A DNA stretch of 33,531 bases from an uncultured Lachnospiraceae bacterium (GCA_902783965.1 CACZSY010000178.1:1-33531); one strand, 5' to 3'. Positions 16,137 to 24,188 are shown, counted from the first letter of the stretch. Made by a program: numbers and translations. The notes: generated from the letters alone by a model not told the origin.

Positions 16137-16991
16137 TCAGATCTCCAATCCGAGTGCATCTGCAAGGATCCTTGTAAAATAAATGACCGGAATCTCAATT
16201 TCCTTTTCCTGTTTCAGATTATACATACAAAGCGGACATGCGGTGATGATCTTCTCCGCTCCGAAACCCGCTGCGCTGTCTTTGATCTCCCAACTGAGTC
16301 TTAATGCATGATCTTTATTCTTTATGGAAGTATAGGCTCCGCAGCACTCATTTCTATAAGGATAATATACAGGTTTTCCGCCTATGGCTTCAATGAAATC
16401 TTCCATTATGGAAGGATTTTCCGGATCGTCGAACGCCATCTGCGCTGAAGGTCTAAGCAGCAGGCAGCCGTAATACGGAGCTGTCTTAACATCTTTTACC
16501 GGCTCTGTCTTAACCTTTTGAGCCGTTCCGTCCGCAGGATCTTCCTGGTCTTTAGCTTTTCTGGCTGTCTGCGCTTTTTCTACTGCTTCTTTTATCTTGT
16601 CAAATCCAACTTCATCTCTTAAAAATTCCAGATAATGAATAACCTTCGCCTCGCCTCTGTACGGTATTTCGTTATTCATATAATTGTTGATCCTGTCGCA
16701 CTCCGGACCGCCTTCACGCATCATAAGGTTAACCCTCTTTAATACATGATGGCAGGCGGAACATACGGTAACAAGCGCCTGACCCTTCTGTGCTGCTTCC
16801 ATGAGCGCGCGCACGCTTGCAAGCTTTGTGGCAAGCTCGTCCTTCTGCATGGTGTAAACGCCGCCGCAGCACTGCCACTCCTCAATCTCTTCAAGCTCAC
16901 AGCCCAAAGCCTTCGCGCTTTCCCTCGCGCATATGTCAAGCTCTTTCGCTTTATATTTAAGGGTACATCCCGGAAAATAACTGTATTTCAT
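16137..16991 (-). CDS. hdrB: Heterodisulfide reductase subunit B with two CCG domains
   Basis: Catalytic heterodisulfide-type subunit, 284 residues. Both CCG domains are complete: C9, C41-C42-G43, C77-x2-C80, and C176, C216-C217-G218, C252-x2-C255. These bind the two non-cubane 4Fe-4S clusters in the methanogen enzyme. So the disulfide-cleaving arm should be functional, not vestigial. Between the domains (about 138-170) is a lysine/aspartate-rich insertion. The gene starts the array, about 42 nt after the promoter at 17034-17062. Its natural disulfide is unknown: no DsrC, and no coenzyme M or B pathway is expected here. It may instead pass electrons to the fumarate reductase-like pair. Confidence 0.92.
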   Translation of the reverse strand: MKYSYFPGCTLKYKAKELDICARESAKALGCELEEIEEWQCCGGVYTMQKDELATKLASVRALMEAAQKGQALVTVCSACHHVLKRVNLMMREGGPECDRINNYMNNEIPYRGEAKVIHYLEFLRDEVGFDKIKEAVEKAQTARKAKDQEDPADGTAQKVKTEPVKDVKTAPYYGCLLLRPSAQMAFDDPENPSIMEDFIEAIGGKPVYYPYRNECCGAYTSIKNKDHALRLSWEIKDSAAGFGAEKIITACPLCMYNLKQEKEIEIPVIYFTRILADALGLEI

Positions 16992-17033
16992 AATAAACTC
17001 TCTTCTACTGCTTTTGTTATGTGCTATCTTTCA

Positions 17034-17062
17034 ATCATAGCACAATTGCTACCCCGCAACAA
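17034..17062 (-). promoter_or_regulatory. Sigma-A promoter of the hdr-flx array
   Basis: On the minus strand TTGTTG (17057-17062), 17-nt spacer, TATGAT (17034-17039). Transcription would start near 17027, giving a leader of roughly 35 nt before hdrB. Confidence 0.75.
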
Positions 17063-17114
17063 TATATATTTTTTTCAAATGTTTTTTACATATATATTTT
17101 TTTCAAATGTTTTT
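17062..17114. repeat. 28-nt direct repeat just upstream of the hdr promoter
   Basis: 25 identical nt at 17062-17086 and 17090-17114; on the minus strand each ends AAACATTTGAAAAAAATATA. It abuts the -35 box. A/T tracts here could act as an UP element or as a double activator or repressor site. Confidence 0.85.
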
Positions 17115-17216
17115 GAGGGACTGTAAATATATTTCCCCTGTCCGTCCCGTGTATCTATCTGAGCCTGCCCGCCAAAAGACAGCCGGGATACTTCCCCGAT
17201 CCGCTCCGCGCACATA

Positions 17217-17278
17217 GAAAAACCGGCAGTTCCGATACCCTATGGTTCTTTACCCCCATAGATTACCGAACCTGCCGG
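17217..17278 (-). terminator. Terminator of the phosphoglucomutase gene
   Basis: A long stem on the minus strand, CCGGCAG(G)TTC.GTA with TA.CGGAACTGCCGG (17223-17278) and an inner CTATGG/CCATAG, is followed by TTTTTCTATG. It lies 49 nt past the stop. Confidence 0.88.
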
Positions 17279-17326
17279 ATGATTTCAAGCCCCGCCTGCG
17301 AGACTTGAACTGTTATCCCTGCCTTC

Positions 17327-19066
17327 TTATTTGAGAAGCGGATCTATAACGCTCATAACGTCTTCCGCGAACTTTGCAGATACTTTATCAGCATCTTCAA
17401 CAGAAGTACCAACTACACCGAAATATATCTTGATCTTCGGCTCTGTTCCCGAAGGTCTGATACATGCCCATGCGTTATCCGAAAGATCATAGTATAAAAC
17501 ATTTGACTTCGGAAGACCTGTTGATGTAACTTCTCCTGTCCTGTAGTTCTCTATCTTATCGCTCACATAATCTCTCTTCGCGATAACTTCATAATTTCCG
17601 AACTTCTCTATCTTCATGTTCCTTAATGAATCCATGACGAACCTGATCTTCTCAAGTCCTTCGATTCCGCTTAAGGTTATCGACTTGACATCATCTTTAT
17701 AATAACCGTATCTTTCATACATCTCAACAAGAGCGTCCCAGAGCGTCATGTTCTTACTCTTGTAATAAGCCGCCGCTTCGCACAGAGCCATTGTTGCCAC
17801 TATGGCATCTTTATCTCTTGCATGGGTTCCGATCAGGCATCCGTAGCTTTCTTCGAATCCGAAAAGATAGGTTCCCTTTCCCGACTCCTCAAATCCGAGG
17901 ATCTTCTGTCCGATATACTTAAAGCCCGTAAGCACCTCGATAAGCTCTACTCCGTAATAATTCGCGATCGCATCAACCATGTTGGTGGTTACGATGGTCT
18001 TGATGAGAGCTCCGTCCTCAGGAAGCTTTCCGTCCCTTGCCTTCATCTGGCTGATCTCATAATCCGCGAGAAGACTGCCGCTCATATTTCCCGTAAGCAC
18101 CTTATATTCTCCGCTTGCAGTATCCTTTACATACACGCCGAGACGATCCGCGTCAGGATCTGTGGCAAGGATAAGATCGGCGTCCTTCTCCTCGGCAAGC
18201 TTTAACGCGAGTTCAAATGCTTTTGCCGACTCAGGGTTCGGATAACCCACTGTCGGGAAGTTGCCGTCAGGAAGCTCCTGCTCCGGAACAACAAATACAT
18301 TCTTAAATCCTATCTCCGCCAGCACTCTTCTTGCAGGTATATTGCCCGTTCCGTGAAGCGGTGTGTAGACGATCTTTATCTGATCGGCAAATTTATCAAT
18401 GCTGTCCTGATGTATTACCAGCTTCTTAAGCTCAGCGATATAAGCGTCATCAACTTCCTTACCGATGCTTATATAAAGACCAGCCTTAACAGCCTCAGCC
18501 TTATCCATTGTCTTAACATCGGCATAGTCCGTAACAGCCTTAACCTCAGCCATGATATTTACATCATGAGGCGGCGTGATCTGCGCTCCGTCCTCCCAGT
18601 AAACCTTATATCCGTTATACTCTGCCGGATTGTGGCTTGCGGTAACATTGATCCCGGCTGTCGCCTTAAAATATCTTACGGCAAATGAAAGTTCAGGAGT
18701 AGGTCTTAACGACTCAAAAACATAAGCCTTGATCCCGTTGGCATTCAGACAAAGCGCCGCTTCATCCGCGAATTCCGGAGACATTCTTCTTGAGTCAAAC
18801 GCTATCGCAACTCCCTTGTCCTGATTTCCTACTTTAATAATGTAGTTGGCAAGTCCCTGTGTTGCCTTTCTTACCGTATATACATTCATTCTGTTGGTGC
18901 CGGCACCGATTATTCCTCTGAGTCCGGCCGTACCGAATTCAAGATCCCTATAGAATCTTTCCTTTATCTCTTTATCATCATTCTCAATCGCTTTAAGCTC
19001 TGACTTTGTAGCCTCGTCAAAGTAAGGATCAGCGAGCCACTGCTCATATATTTCTCTATATTCCAT
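17327..19066 (-). CDS. pgcA: Alpha-phosphoglucomutase (phosphohexomutase family)
   Basis: Interconverts glucose 1-phosphate and glucose 6-phosphate (and probably mannose phosphates) in the cytoplasm. The 579-residue length matches the PgcA type. The phosphoserine loop is TASHNPAEYNG with Ser144, the metal loop is DPDADR (303-308), the sugar-binding loop is GFEESYG, and the phosphate-binding loop is RPSGTEPKIKIY near the C-terminus. AAAGGATAAT precedes the ATG. It has its own promoter and terminator. It lies beside the pullulanase gene, consistent with use of glucose 1-phosphate from alpha-glucan breakdown. The symbol is by family resemblance. Confidence 0.92.
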   Translation of the reverse strand: MEYREIYEQWLADPYFDEATKSELKAIENDDKEIKERFYRDLEFGTAGLRGIIGAGTNRMNVYTVRKATQGLANYIIKVGNQDKGVAIAFDSRRMSPEFADEAALCLNANGIKAYVFESLRPTPELSFAVRYFKATAGINVTASHNPAEYNGYKVYWEDGAQITPPHDVNIMAEVKAVTDYADVKTMDKAEAVKAGLYISIGKEVDDAYIAELKKLVIHQDSIDKFADQIKIVYTPLHGTGNIPARRVLAEIGFKNVFVVPEQELPDGNFPTVGYPNPESAKAFELALKLAEEKDADLILATDPDADRLGVYVKDTASGEYKVLTGNMSGSLLADYEISQMKARDGKLPEDGALIKTIVTTNMVDAIANYYGVELIEVLTGFKYIGQKILGFEESGKGTYLFGFEESYGCLIGTHARDKDAIVATMALCEAAAYYKSKNMTLWDALVEMYERYGYYKDDVKSITLSGIEGLEKIRFVMDSLRNMKIEKFGNYEVIAKRDYVSDKIENYRTGEVTSTGLPKSNVLYYDLSDNAWACIRPSGTEPKIKIYFGVVGTSVEDADKVSAKFAEDVMSVIDPLLK

Positions 19067-19142
19067 ATTATTATCCTTTCAGAAATGATTTACCTATTAA
19101 AAGTGATTCATCTTATCAGATATTTATATCTGTTATCTGCGA

Positions 19143-19171
19143 AATATACTACAATTTTTCAGCTCTGTCAA
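19143..19171 (-). promoter_or_regulatory. Sigma-A promoter of the phosphoglucomutase gene
   Basis: TTGACA (19166-19171), 17-nt spacer, TATATT (19143-19148) on the minus strand, about 75 nt before the ATG. Confidence 0.85.
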
Positions 19172-19180
19172 GTGTTGGGT

Positions 19181-19262
19181 GCCCGGCGGTCAGCGTCAGC
19201 TGACACTTTCCTTACGCCGGGCGTGTGCATAAACAGGAGGGGAAATCATACCCCCCTCCTGC
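19181..19262 (-). terminator. Double hairpin downstream of the pullulanase gene
   Basis: CAGGAGGGG pairs with CCCCTCCTG (19234-19242, 19253-19261), followed on the minus strand by TTTATG. A second stem GCCCGGCG/CGCCGGGC (19181-19188, 19215-19222) encloses the palindrome GTCAGCTGAC. The first is a likely terminator with a short T-run; the second may be a repeat element. Confidence 0.65.
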
Positions 19263-19280
19263 CCGGTTAAAACAGTTTAT

Positions 19281-22064
19281 TTAATTGCTTACCTTTTTCT
19301 TGATAAATACTACTGCGATAACGCCGATCACAACGATGAAGAATATCTTTAATCCGTTTCCGCCTTCCTCATCCTCTGACGTTGTACTGCTTGATGTTGA
19401 TGAAGTGCTGCTTGATGAAGGATTTGAAGCAGGTGTTTTTGCACCTTTAACAAAATCACTCTCAAGTTTCTCAGGAGCAAGCTTACCCTTTACGAATACA
19501 TATGCTGAAAGCGGAGTAAGCGATACTTCACCGGAAGCTTTTCCAAGAGAAGTTGTGCCTGCTTTTTCACCATTTACAAGGATATCCCACTCTCCTTCAG
19601 GAAGTGTTACTTTATATTCTTCTGAAAGCGGGTTGTATGCTACAAATATCTCATCTGATACTTCGTTCGGAGCGCCCTTGATAGAGTATGTTATAACACC
19701 CTTCTGAATATCATCAGGATATGTAAGGTACTTATTAACATCATCAGCTGTAGTCATTCTGAATCCTGCATGAGCTTTTCTTAAAGCTATAAGTCCTTTA
19801 TAGTACTCATAAACCTGAGGATATTTCTCAAGTCTTGTGTAATCGATCGCGTTTACCGAATCCGGTGACGCATAGCTGTTCTCATCAAACTTTACAAAAT
19901 TTCCGTCATTGTCATATCTTGACTTTGTACGAAGAAGCTCTTCTCCGGCAAGTGTAAACGGAATACCCTGTGCTGTCATATAAATCGCTGCCGCCATGAG
20001 ATTCTGCTTGATCTTTACATCTTCCGGATCATCTGCATTGGAGGTGTTGATCACATCCCATAATGTATTGTTATCATGACATGCCGCATAGTTAACGCAC
20101 TGTGTAGGATTCGGTGCCCAATCCTGATTACCAAGAACGCCTTTAAGTACAGGACTTCTCTTTCCTATATTACCGTTAGCGTAACCTTTTTCCTTTGCAT
20201 TGAATACGCTTCCCTTGATACCGTCTCTGATATCGTCAGAGAAAGCGGCGATGTTATTGAGAAGCTTTGTGTCAGCCTTAAGCGAACCCTTTACGCCTTC
20301 TTTTGTCCACTTAGGAGCTGATGCCCACCAGCCTTCTCCGTAGAGAACAATAGTAGGATCGATCTTATCAACTGCTGCTCTTATGGCATTCATTGTATCA
20401 ACATCAAGGATTGCCATAAGGTCGAATCTGAATCCATCAAGATGATATTCTTCAGCCCAGTAAACAACCGAATCAACGATGAACTTTCTGACCATTGATC
20501 TCTCTGTTGCTACATCGTTACCGCAGCCTGAAGCATTTGAATTCGGTCTGAAGAAATAATTCGGTACAAGTTTGTTGAAGCAGTAAGATGATGACTGTGT
20601 ATGGTTATAAACCACATCCATTACCACTCCGATATTTTCATTATGAAGTGCCTGTACCATCTGCTTGTATTCTTTAACTCTTACTTCTCCGTGATACGGA
20701 TCTGTTGAGTAAGAACCTTCTGGTGCGTTATAGTTCTTAGGATCATATCCCCAGTTGTATTTTCCTTCTGAAGCAGTCTCATCAATTGAACCGAAATCGT
20801 AAGAAGGAAGAATATGTACTGCGTTAACTCCCAAATCTACCAGATGGTCGATACCTGTAGGAGTTCCGTTCGGAGTCTTTGTTCCTTTGTCTGTAAATGC
20901 AAGATATTTTCCTACATGTTCTGCCGGTATTCCCGAATCTGCATGGCTTGAAAAATCTCTTATATGAAGCTCGTAAATAAACAGGTTAACAGGTGTTGAA
21001 ACTGTACACCTTGTATCCTGCGCCCAACCTGCCGGTGATGCAGCTTCAAGGTCGATAACCATTCCTCTGTCACCGTTAACACCTACTGTTCTGGCATATG
21101 GATCCACTACATTTTTAGCCTTGTTTCCATTAGGGAAGAGTGCGGTATATGTATAATACTTTCCGTTAAGATCTCCGCTCTTTTCCACAGACCATACACC
21201 TTTTTCACCAAGTGTCATGCTGATCTGCTCAACGTTCTCGCCCTCTGTCTTTTCACCGTTATCATACAGGTTCAGGGTCATCTCACTGGCGGTAGGAGCC
21301 CAAACCTTGAAAACAGTCTTGTCCTTCGCGTAATTTGCGCCAAGATCATTTCCATCATAAGTATACTTGTCCTCAAATGCCTTGGTTGAGTAGAAATCCG
21401 GCATTTTAACGGCAATCGCTTCCATGCCGTTATATGAGATCATATAAGTCATCAGCGGATCAAGCGCGTTCTTAAGCTTGATGCTTACAACACTGCCGTC
21501 AACAGACGCGCTGTCGATCTCAACTTTGTTATCTCCGCATTTGATCTCATACTTTCCGTTCGGATCATCAGGAGCCTTTGACATCTCTGCCTTTACTACC
21601 TGATAGTCTTCGCCGTCAATGTAAGCTTTGATGATCTTGTCATCCATCTTCACATCGTCGCCAAATACGGTGTCAAACTTGGCCTCACCCGTCTTAAGAT
21701 AAACATTGATCGTTCCCTCAGTCGCACCGCCAATTTCAACAAAACGGTCGTCGCCTGTGTCCTTCTCCGACCAGTCAGGCTTTCTTACAAGGAATCCAAC
21801 TTTCTGTGTTGACGGAGCTACCTTATATGAAAGCTCCATTCCTTTATCGCCTTCCTTTGTGAAAGCATTTGCTGTTCCCTCGCCGGTATCTTCCCAGATC
21901 CACATATCCCAATCGGCATAAGCGCCGTCAGAACGCAGATAATGGAAAATGATGGTAACGCCGTCTGCTGCCTTTGCAGTCAGTGTTCCAACTGAAGCAA
22001 ACATAGCCGTCAATACAAGAACAAATGACAGAATAATACTTGTAATACTTCTTACTCTTTTCAT
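19281..22064 (-). CDS. Secreted, membrane-anchored type I pullulanase (GH13)
   Basis: Cleaves alpha-1,6 bonds of pullulan and branched starch outside the cell. The 927 residues run: signal peptide (1-33, ending AKAA-D), a CBM41-like starch-binding module (about 35-125), a connecting beta-domain, CBM48 (about 245-340, VFKVWAPTASEMTLNLYD), and the GH13 barrel. The type I pullulanase signature YNWGYDP is at 436-442, the nucleophile is D548 in DGFRFD, the acid/base is E577 in LYGEGW, and HDN is at 663-665. After the C-terminal beta domain come a Ser/Thr-rich linker and a hydrophobic helix (about 902-920, LKIFFIVVIGVIAVVF) with KKK behind it. This anchors the enzyme to the membrane without an LPxTG motif. 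AGGAGG lies 6 nt before the ATG. Confidence 0.95.
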   Translation of the reverse strand: MKRVRSITSIILSFVLVLTAMFASVGTLTAKAADGVTIIFHYLRSDGAYADWDMWIWEDTGEGTANAFTKEGDKGMELSYKVAPSTQKVGFLVRKPDWSEKDTGDDRFVEIGGATEGTINVYLKTGEAKFDTVFGDDVKMDDKIIKAYIDGEDYQVVKAEMSKAPDDPNGKYEIKCGDNKVEIDSASVDGSVVSIKLKNALDPLMTYMISYNGMEAIAVKMPDFYSTKAFEDKYTYDGNDLGANYAKDKTVFKVWAPTASEMTLNLYDNGEKTEGENVEQISMTLGEKGVWSVEKSGDLNGKYYTYTALFPNGNKAKNVVDPYARTVGVNGDRGMVIDLEAASPAGWAQDTRCTVSTPVNLFIYELHIRDFSSHADSGIPAEHVGKYLAFTDKGTKTPNGTPTGIDHLVDLGVNAVHILPSYDFGSIDETASEGKYNWGYDPKNYNAPEGSYSTDPYHGEVRVKEYKQMVQALHNENIGVVMDVVYNHTQSSSYCFNKLVPNYFFRPNSNASGCGNDVATERSMVRKFIVDSVVYWAEEYHLDGFRFDLMAILDVDTMNAIRAAVDKIDPTIVLYGEGWWASAPKWTKEGVKGSLKADTKLLNNIAAFSDDIRDGIKGSVFNAKEKGYANGNIGKRSPVLKGVLGNQDWAPNPTQCVNYAACHDNNTLWDVINTSNADDPEDVKIKQNLMAAAIYMTAQGIPFTLAGEELLRTKSRYDNDGNFVKFDENSYASPDSVNAIDYTRLEKYPQVYEYYKGLIALRKAHAGFRMTTADDVNKYLTYPDDIQKGVITYSIKGAPNEVSDEIFVAYNPLSEEYKVTLPEGEWDILVNGEKAGTTSLGKASGEVSLTPLSAYVFVKGKLAPEKLESDFVKGAKTPASNPSSSSTSSTSSSTTSEDEEGGNGLKIFFIVVIGVIAVVFIKKKVSN

Positions 22065-22102
22065 TGCATCCTCCTAATACATTAAAATTTTTACTAAATT
22101 AT

Positions 22103-22131
22103 ATTATAACATATCCCTTTATCCAATTAAA
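22103..22131 (-). promoter_or_regulatory. Extended -10 promoter of the pullulanase gene
   Basis: TGTTATAAT on the minus strand (-10 at 22103-22108 with upstream TG) about 40 nt before the ATG. The -35 hexamer TTTAAT (22126-22131) is weak, with 17-nt spacing. Confidence 0.6.
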
Positions 22132-22141
22132 GAGAGAGTTT

Positions 22142-22174
22142 AAAAAAAGCCCCCGGAGTTTAACTTCCGGGAGC
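22142..22174 (-). terminator. Terminator of the rpsF-ssb-rpsR operon
   Basis: GCTCCCGGAA and CTCCGGGGGC form a stem (22149-22174) followed on the minus strand by TTTTTTT. It lies about 43 nt after the rpsR stop. A-runs on the other side could make it work in both directions. Confidence 0.9.
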
Positions 22175-22216
22175 TTTTTTGATCTATGCTCTTTGATCCA
22201 AAACTATGATCTATAA

Positions 22217-22489
22217 CTACTCAACTGTATATGGCATAATAGCGATATGTCTTGCTCTCTTAACCGCAACAGTGAGCGCTCTCTGATGCTTTGCGCAGTT
22301 TCCGGTAATTCTTCTAGGAAGGATCTTACCTCTCTCTGACACATATCTCTTTAACTTGTTAGCATCTTTATAATCAATTACAGCTGCATCTGAATCAGAA
22401 CAAAAAACGCATACTTTCTTTCTTCTGCGGGTAGCTGACGGTCTTCTCTTCATCTGTCCGTCGCCCTTGTCATTCTTATTATATGGCAT
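22217..22489 (-). CDS. rpsR: Small-subunit ribosomal protein S18
   Basis: A 90-residue S18 of the 30S platform, which pairs with S6. The family core is complete: [29 protein letters not shown] and [21 protein letters not shown]. The start at 22489 is chosen because AGGAGG (22498-22503) lies 8 nt upstream. The ATG at 22495 leaves only 2 nt. Last gene of rpsF-ssb-rpsR. Confidence 0.97.
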   Translation of the reverse strand: MPYNKNDKGDGQMKRRPSATRRRKKVCVFCSDSDAAVIDYKDANKLKRYVSERGKILPRRITGNCAKHQRALTVAVKRARHIAIMPYTVE

Positions 22490-22523
22490 CTTCATTACCT
22501 CCTATAAATTTTGTGTCTGCTTT

Positions 22524-23024
22524 CTAGTTAAACGGCAATTCTTCTTCAAGTCCCGTAGGAATGTTCATAAAGCCTGCAGGCGCTTCCTTCGCCGGAGCAT
22601 TGTTGTAATCATTGTATCCGCCGTTTCCCGAACCGCTGTTTCCGTTGCTATAACCGCCGTTTCCGCCGTTATAACCGCCGTTGTCCGAACCGCCGGCAGC
22701 ATTTTTGCTCTCCGCAAATTCCACATTCTCCGCAACAACATCGGTAGTATATACCTTATTTCCATCCTTGTTGGTATAACTTCCGGTCTGTATCCTTCCT
22801 GAAAGGGCTATCTTGGTTCCCTGCTTAAGATACTTTTCCGCAAACTCTGCCGTCTTTCCAAAAGCAACACAGCTGATAAAATCTGTTGAATTCTCGTCTT
22901 TCTTTCTGCTGTATGCTCTGTCAACCGCCAGCGTAAATCTGGCAACTGCCATAGAATTCTCGCCTTGTGAATATCTCACATCCGGGTTACGTGTCAAACG
23001 ACCCATTAAAACTACATTGTTCAT
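22524..23024 (-). CDS. ssb: Single-stranded DNA-binding protein
   Basis: Binds and protects single-stranded DNA in replication and repair. The OB-fold occupies about residues 1-105 (MNNVVLMGRLTRNPDVRY, FISCVAFGKTAEFAEKYL). A Gly/Asn/Ser-rich linker (NGGYNGGNGGYSNGNSG) follows, then an acidic tail GLEEELPFN. The tail keeps the partner-binding LPF but carries one extra asparagine at the end. 166 residues, normal for Firmicutes. It lies 17 nt after rpsF in the classical rpsF-ssb-rpsR order, which identifies it as the housekeeping SSB. Confidence 0.96.
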   Translation of the reverse strand: MNNVVLMGRLTRNPDVRYSQGENSMAVARFTLAVDRAYSRKKDENSTDFISCVAFGKTAEFAEKYLKQGTKIALSGRIQTGSYTNKDGNKVYTTDVVAENVEFAESKNAAGGSDNGGYNGGNGGYSNGNSGSGNGGYNDYNNAPAKEAPAGFMNIPTGLEEELPFN

Positions 23025-23041
23025 CCAGGAACTCCTCCTTT

Positions 23042-23329
23042 TTAAGACTCCCTGTTAATGCATAAGAATCTGATGACATTCTCCTTGATACGAACTCTTG
23101 ATTCGATCTCAATCGGAGCTGTTGGCTCAGCATCGAACTGAATAAAGTAATAGTAGCCTTCTGACATCTTCTGGATATCGTAAGCCAACTTCTTCTTACC
23201 CCAGTCAGCAACATCTGTGATGGTACCGCCGAATCTGGTAATGAGTGCCTTTACCTCTTCTACTGTAGCAGTTCTTGCTTCATCTTCGATTTTCGCACTA
23301 ACAACTAAAGCTAACTCGTACTTGTTCAT
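23042..23329 (-). CDS. rpsF: Small-subunit ribosomal protein S6
   Basis: A 95-residue S6 that forms a heterodimer with S18. MNKYELALVVSAKIEDE, a GGTITDVADWGKKKLAYDI segment and YYYFIQFDAEP are typical. The ATG at 23329 has AAGGAGG about 11 nt upstream; an in-frame GTG lies inside that ribosome site and is rejected. The leader may carry the S6:S18 feedback site known for this operon: CTCTTAACAGAG and CCTT/AAGG stems are visible at about 23350-23385, but the pattern is not diagnostic. Confidence 0.96.
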   Translation of the reverse strand: MNKYELALVVSAKIEDEARTATVEEVKALITRFGGTITDVADWGKKKLAYDIQKMSEGYYYFIQFDAEPTAPIEIESRVRIKENVIRFLCINRES

Positions 23330-23409
23330 AGTTGTCTGCACCTCCTTCTGGTCTTTTGGCCCTTAAACTCTGTTAAGAGCAAGGATTTTTTTGCGTCTCA
23401 CAATTCAGA

Positions 23410-23438
23410 ATCATAACACATTTTTTCAGCAGATGCAA
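23410..23438 (-). promoter_or_regulatory. Sigma-A promoter of rpsF-ssb-rpsR
   Basis: TTGCAT (23433-23438), 17-nt spacer, TATGAT (23410-23415) on the minus strand, about 80 nt before rpsF. Confidence 0.8.
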
Positions 23439-23450
23439 GGACTTTTTTGT

Positions 23451-23510
23451 GGCACTTCTACATCAGGGCTTTTTCTGGCACTTCTACATCAGGGCTTTTT
23501 TCTGGCACTT
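23451..23510. repeat. 26-27 nt tandem repeat between divergent genes
   Basis: Units start at GGCAC 23451, 23477 and 23504, reading GGCACTTCTACATCAGGGCT followed by a T-run; the third is partial and diverged. It lies just upstream of the rpsF promoter -35 box. Confidence 0.85.
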
Positions 23511-23557
23511 TTACGTCTAGTATTTTCTTTTACCCCTTTTCATTACACGAACAGATA

Positions 23558-23566
23558 TGGTACAAT
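23558..23566 (+). promoter_or_regulatory. Candidate extended -10 for the plus-strand membrane protein
   Basis: TGGTACAAT, an extended -10 (TG at 23558, TACAAT 23561-23566) about 36 nt before the start codon. No good -35. Confidence 0.45.
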
Positions 23567-23601
23567 TATTCTAACAAAAATTCTCCCAAGGAGGCATAAT
23601 C

Positions 23602-24039
23602 TTGAAAATAACATTACTTATATTAAGAATTCTAGAAACAATACTTCAGGTCATGATAATCCCATGTTGTATTATCGGGGACTGGGCAGATAAATACTAT
23701 GGATCATGTGGCATCGAATTTCAGAACCTGGGTTTTCTTGATGCAGCAGAAATTTTCGACAAGAGCTATCTTGCCACTATACTTGTTATATCATTTGCAG
23801 TGCTGATCATTATCATGATCTGGACAAAAGCAAAGAGATTCGCCTTTATACCGGCACTTCTTCAGGTGATCATCCTGATCAAAACAATAACCGACTTTGT
23901 AGAACTCAGTTCACATGATAAAGGACACATAAAAGATTTCGGCTACTGCCACTCCGGAATGATAATAACAGCGTTTGTTATATGCATTCTTATATCCATG
24001 GTCAGCAAAAAGAAATCTTCCACAAAAAAAGAAAAATAA
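23602..24039 (+). CDS. Small multi-helix membrane protein of unknown function
   Basis: A 145-residue protein with three or four hydrophobic helices (about 4-25, 56-75, 81-96 and 118-136) and a lysine-rich tail. The start is TTG at 23602, supported by AAGGAGG 7 nt upstream and no better alternative. Cysteines at 22, 23 and 36 and a CHSG near the last helix are visible, but no known motif was recognised. It has its own terminator and stands alone on the plus strand between the rpsF operon and hemolysin III. Confidence 0.75.
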   Translation: MKITLLILRILETILQVMIIPCCIIGDWADKYYGSCGIEFQNLGFLDAAEIFDKSYLATILVISFAVLIIIMIWTKAKRFAFIPALLQVIILIKTITDFVELSSHDKGHIKDFGYCHSGMIITAFVICILISMVSKKKSSTKKEK

Positions 24040-24062
24040 GTGCATAAAAAGTGCATACGACA

Positions 24063-24095
24063 GGGCAGCAGGTATTTACCCGCTGCCCGTTTTTA
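24063..24095 (+). terminator. Terminator of the plus-strand membrane protein gene
   Basis: GGGCAGC (24063-24069) pairs with GCTGCCC (24082-24088), with GGTA/TACC inside, followed by GTTTTTACG. It lies 24 nt after the stop codon. Confidence 0.9.
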
Positions 24096-24118
24096 CGTTA
24101 ATATCCGGCTTTCATTTC

Positions 24119-24188
24119 TAATATACTTCCGTCTCAATTACAGCCTTGCCTCTAATTAATATACTTCCGTCTCAATTACAGCCTTGCC
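24119..24188. repeat. 32-nt direct duplication across the hemolysin III stop
   Basis: 24119-24150 and 24157-24188 are identical. The second copy encodes the last residues and stop of the hemolysin III gene. The first lies just downstream as a free duplicate. Confidence 0.9.

Noticed and set aside
23342-23400. S6:S18 autoregulatory RNA in the rpsF leader
   Set aside because: Only short generic stems are seen; the diagnostic bulge pattern was not found, so it is mentioned only as a possibility.
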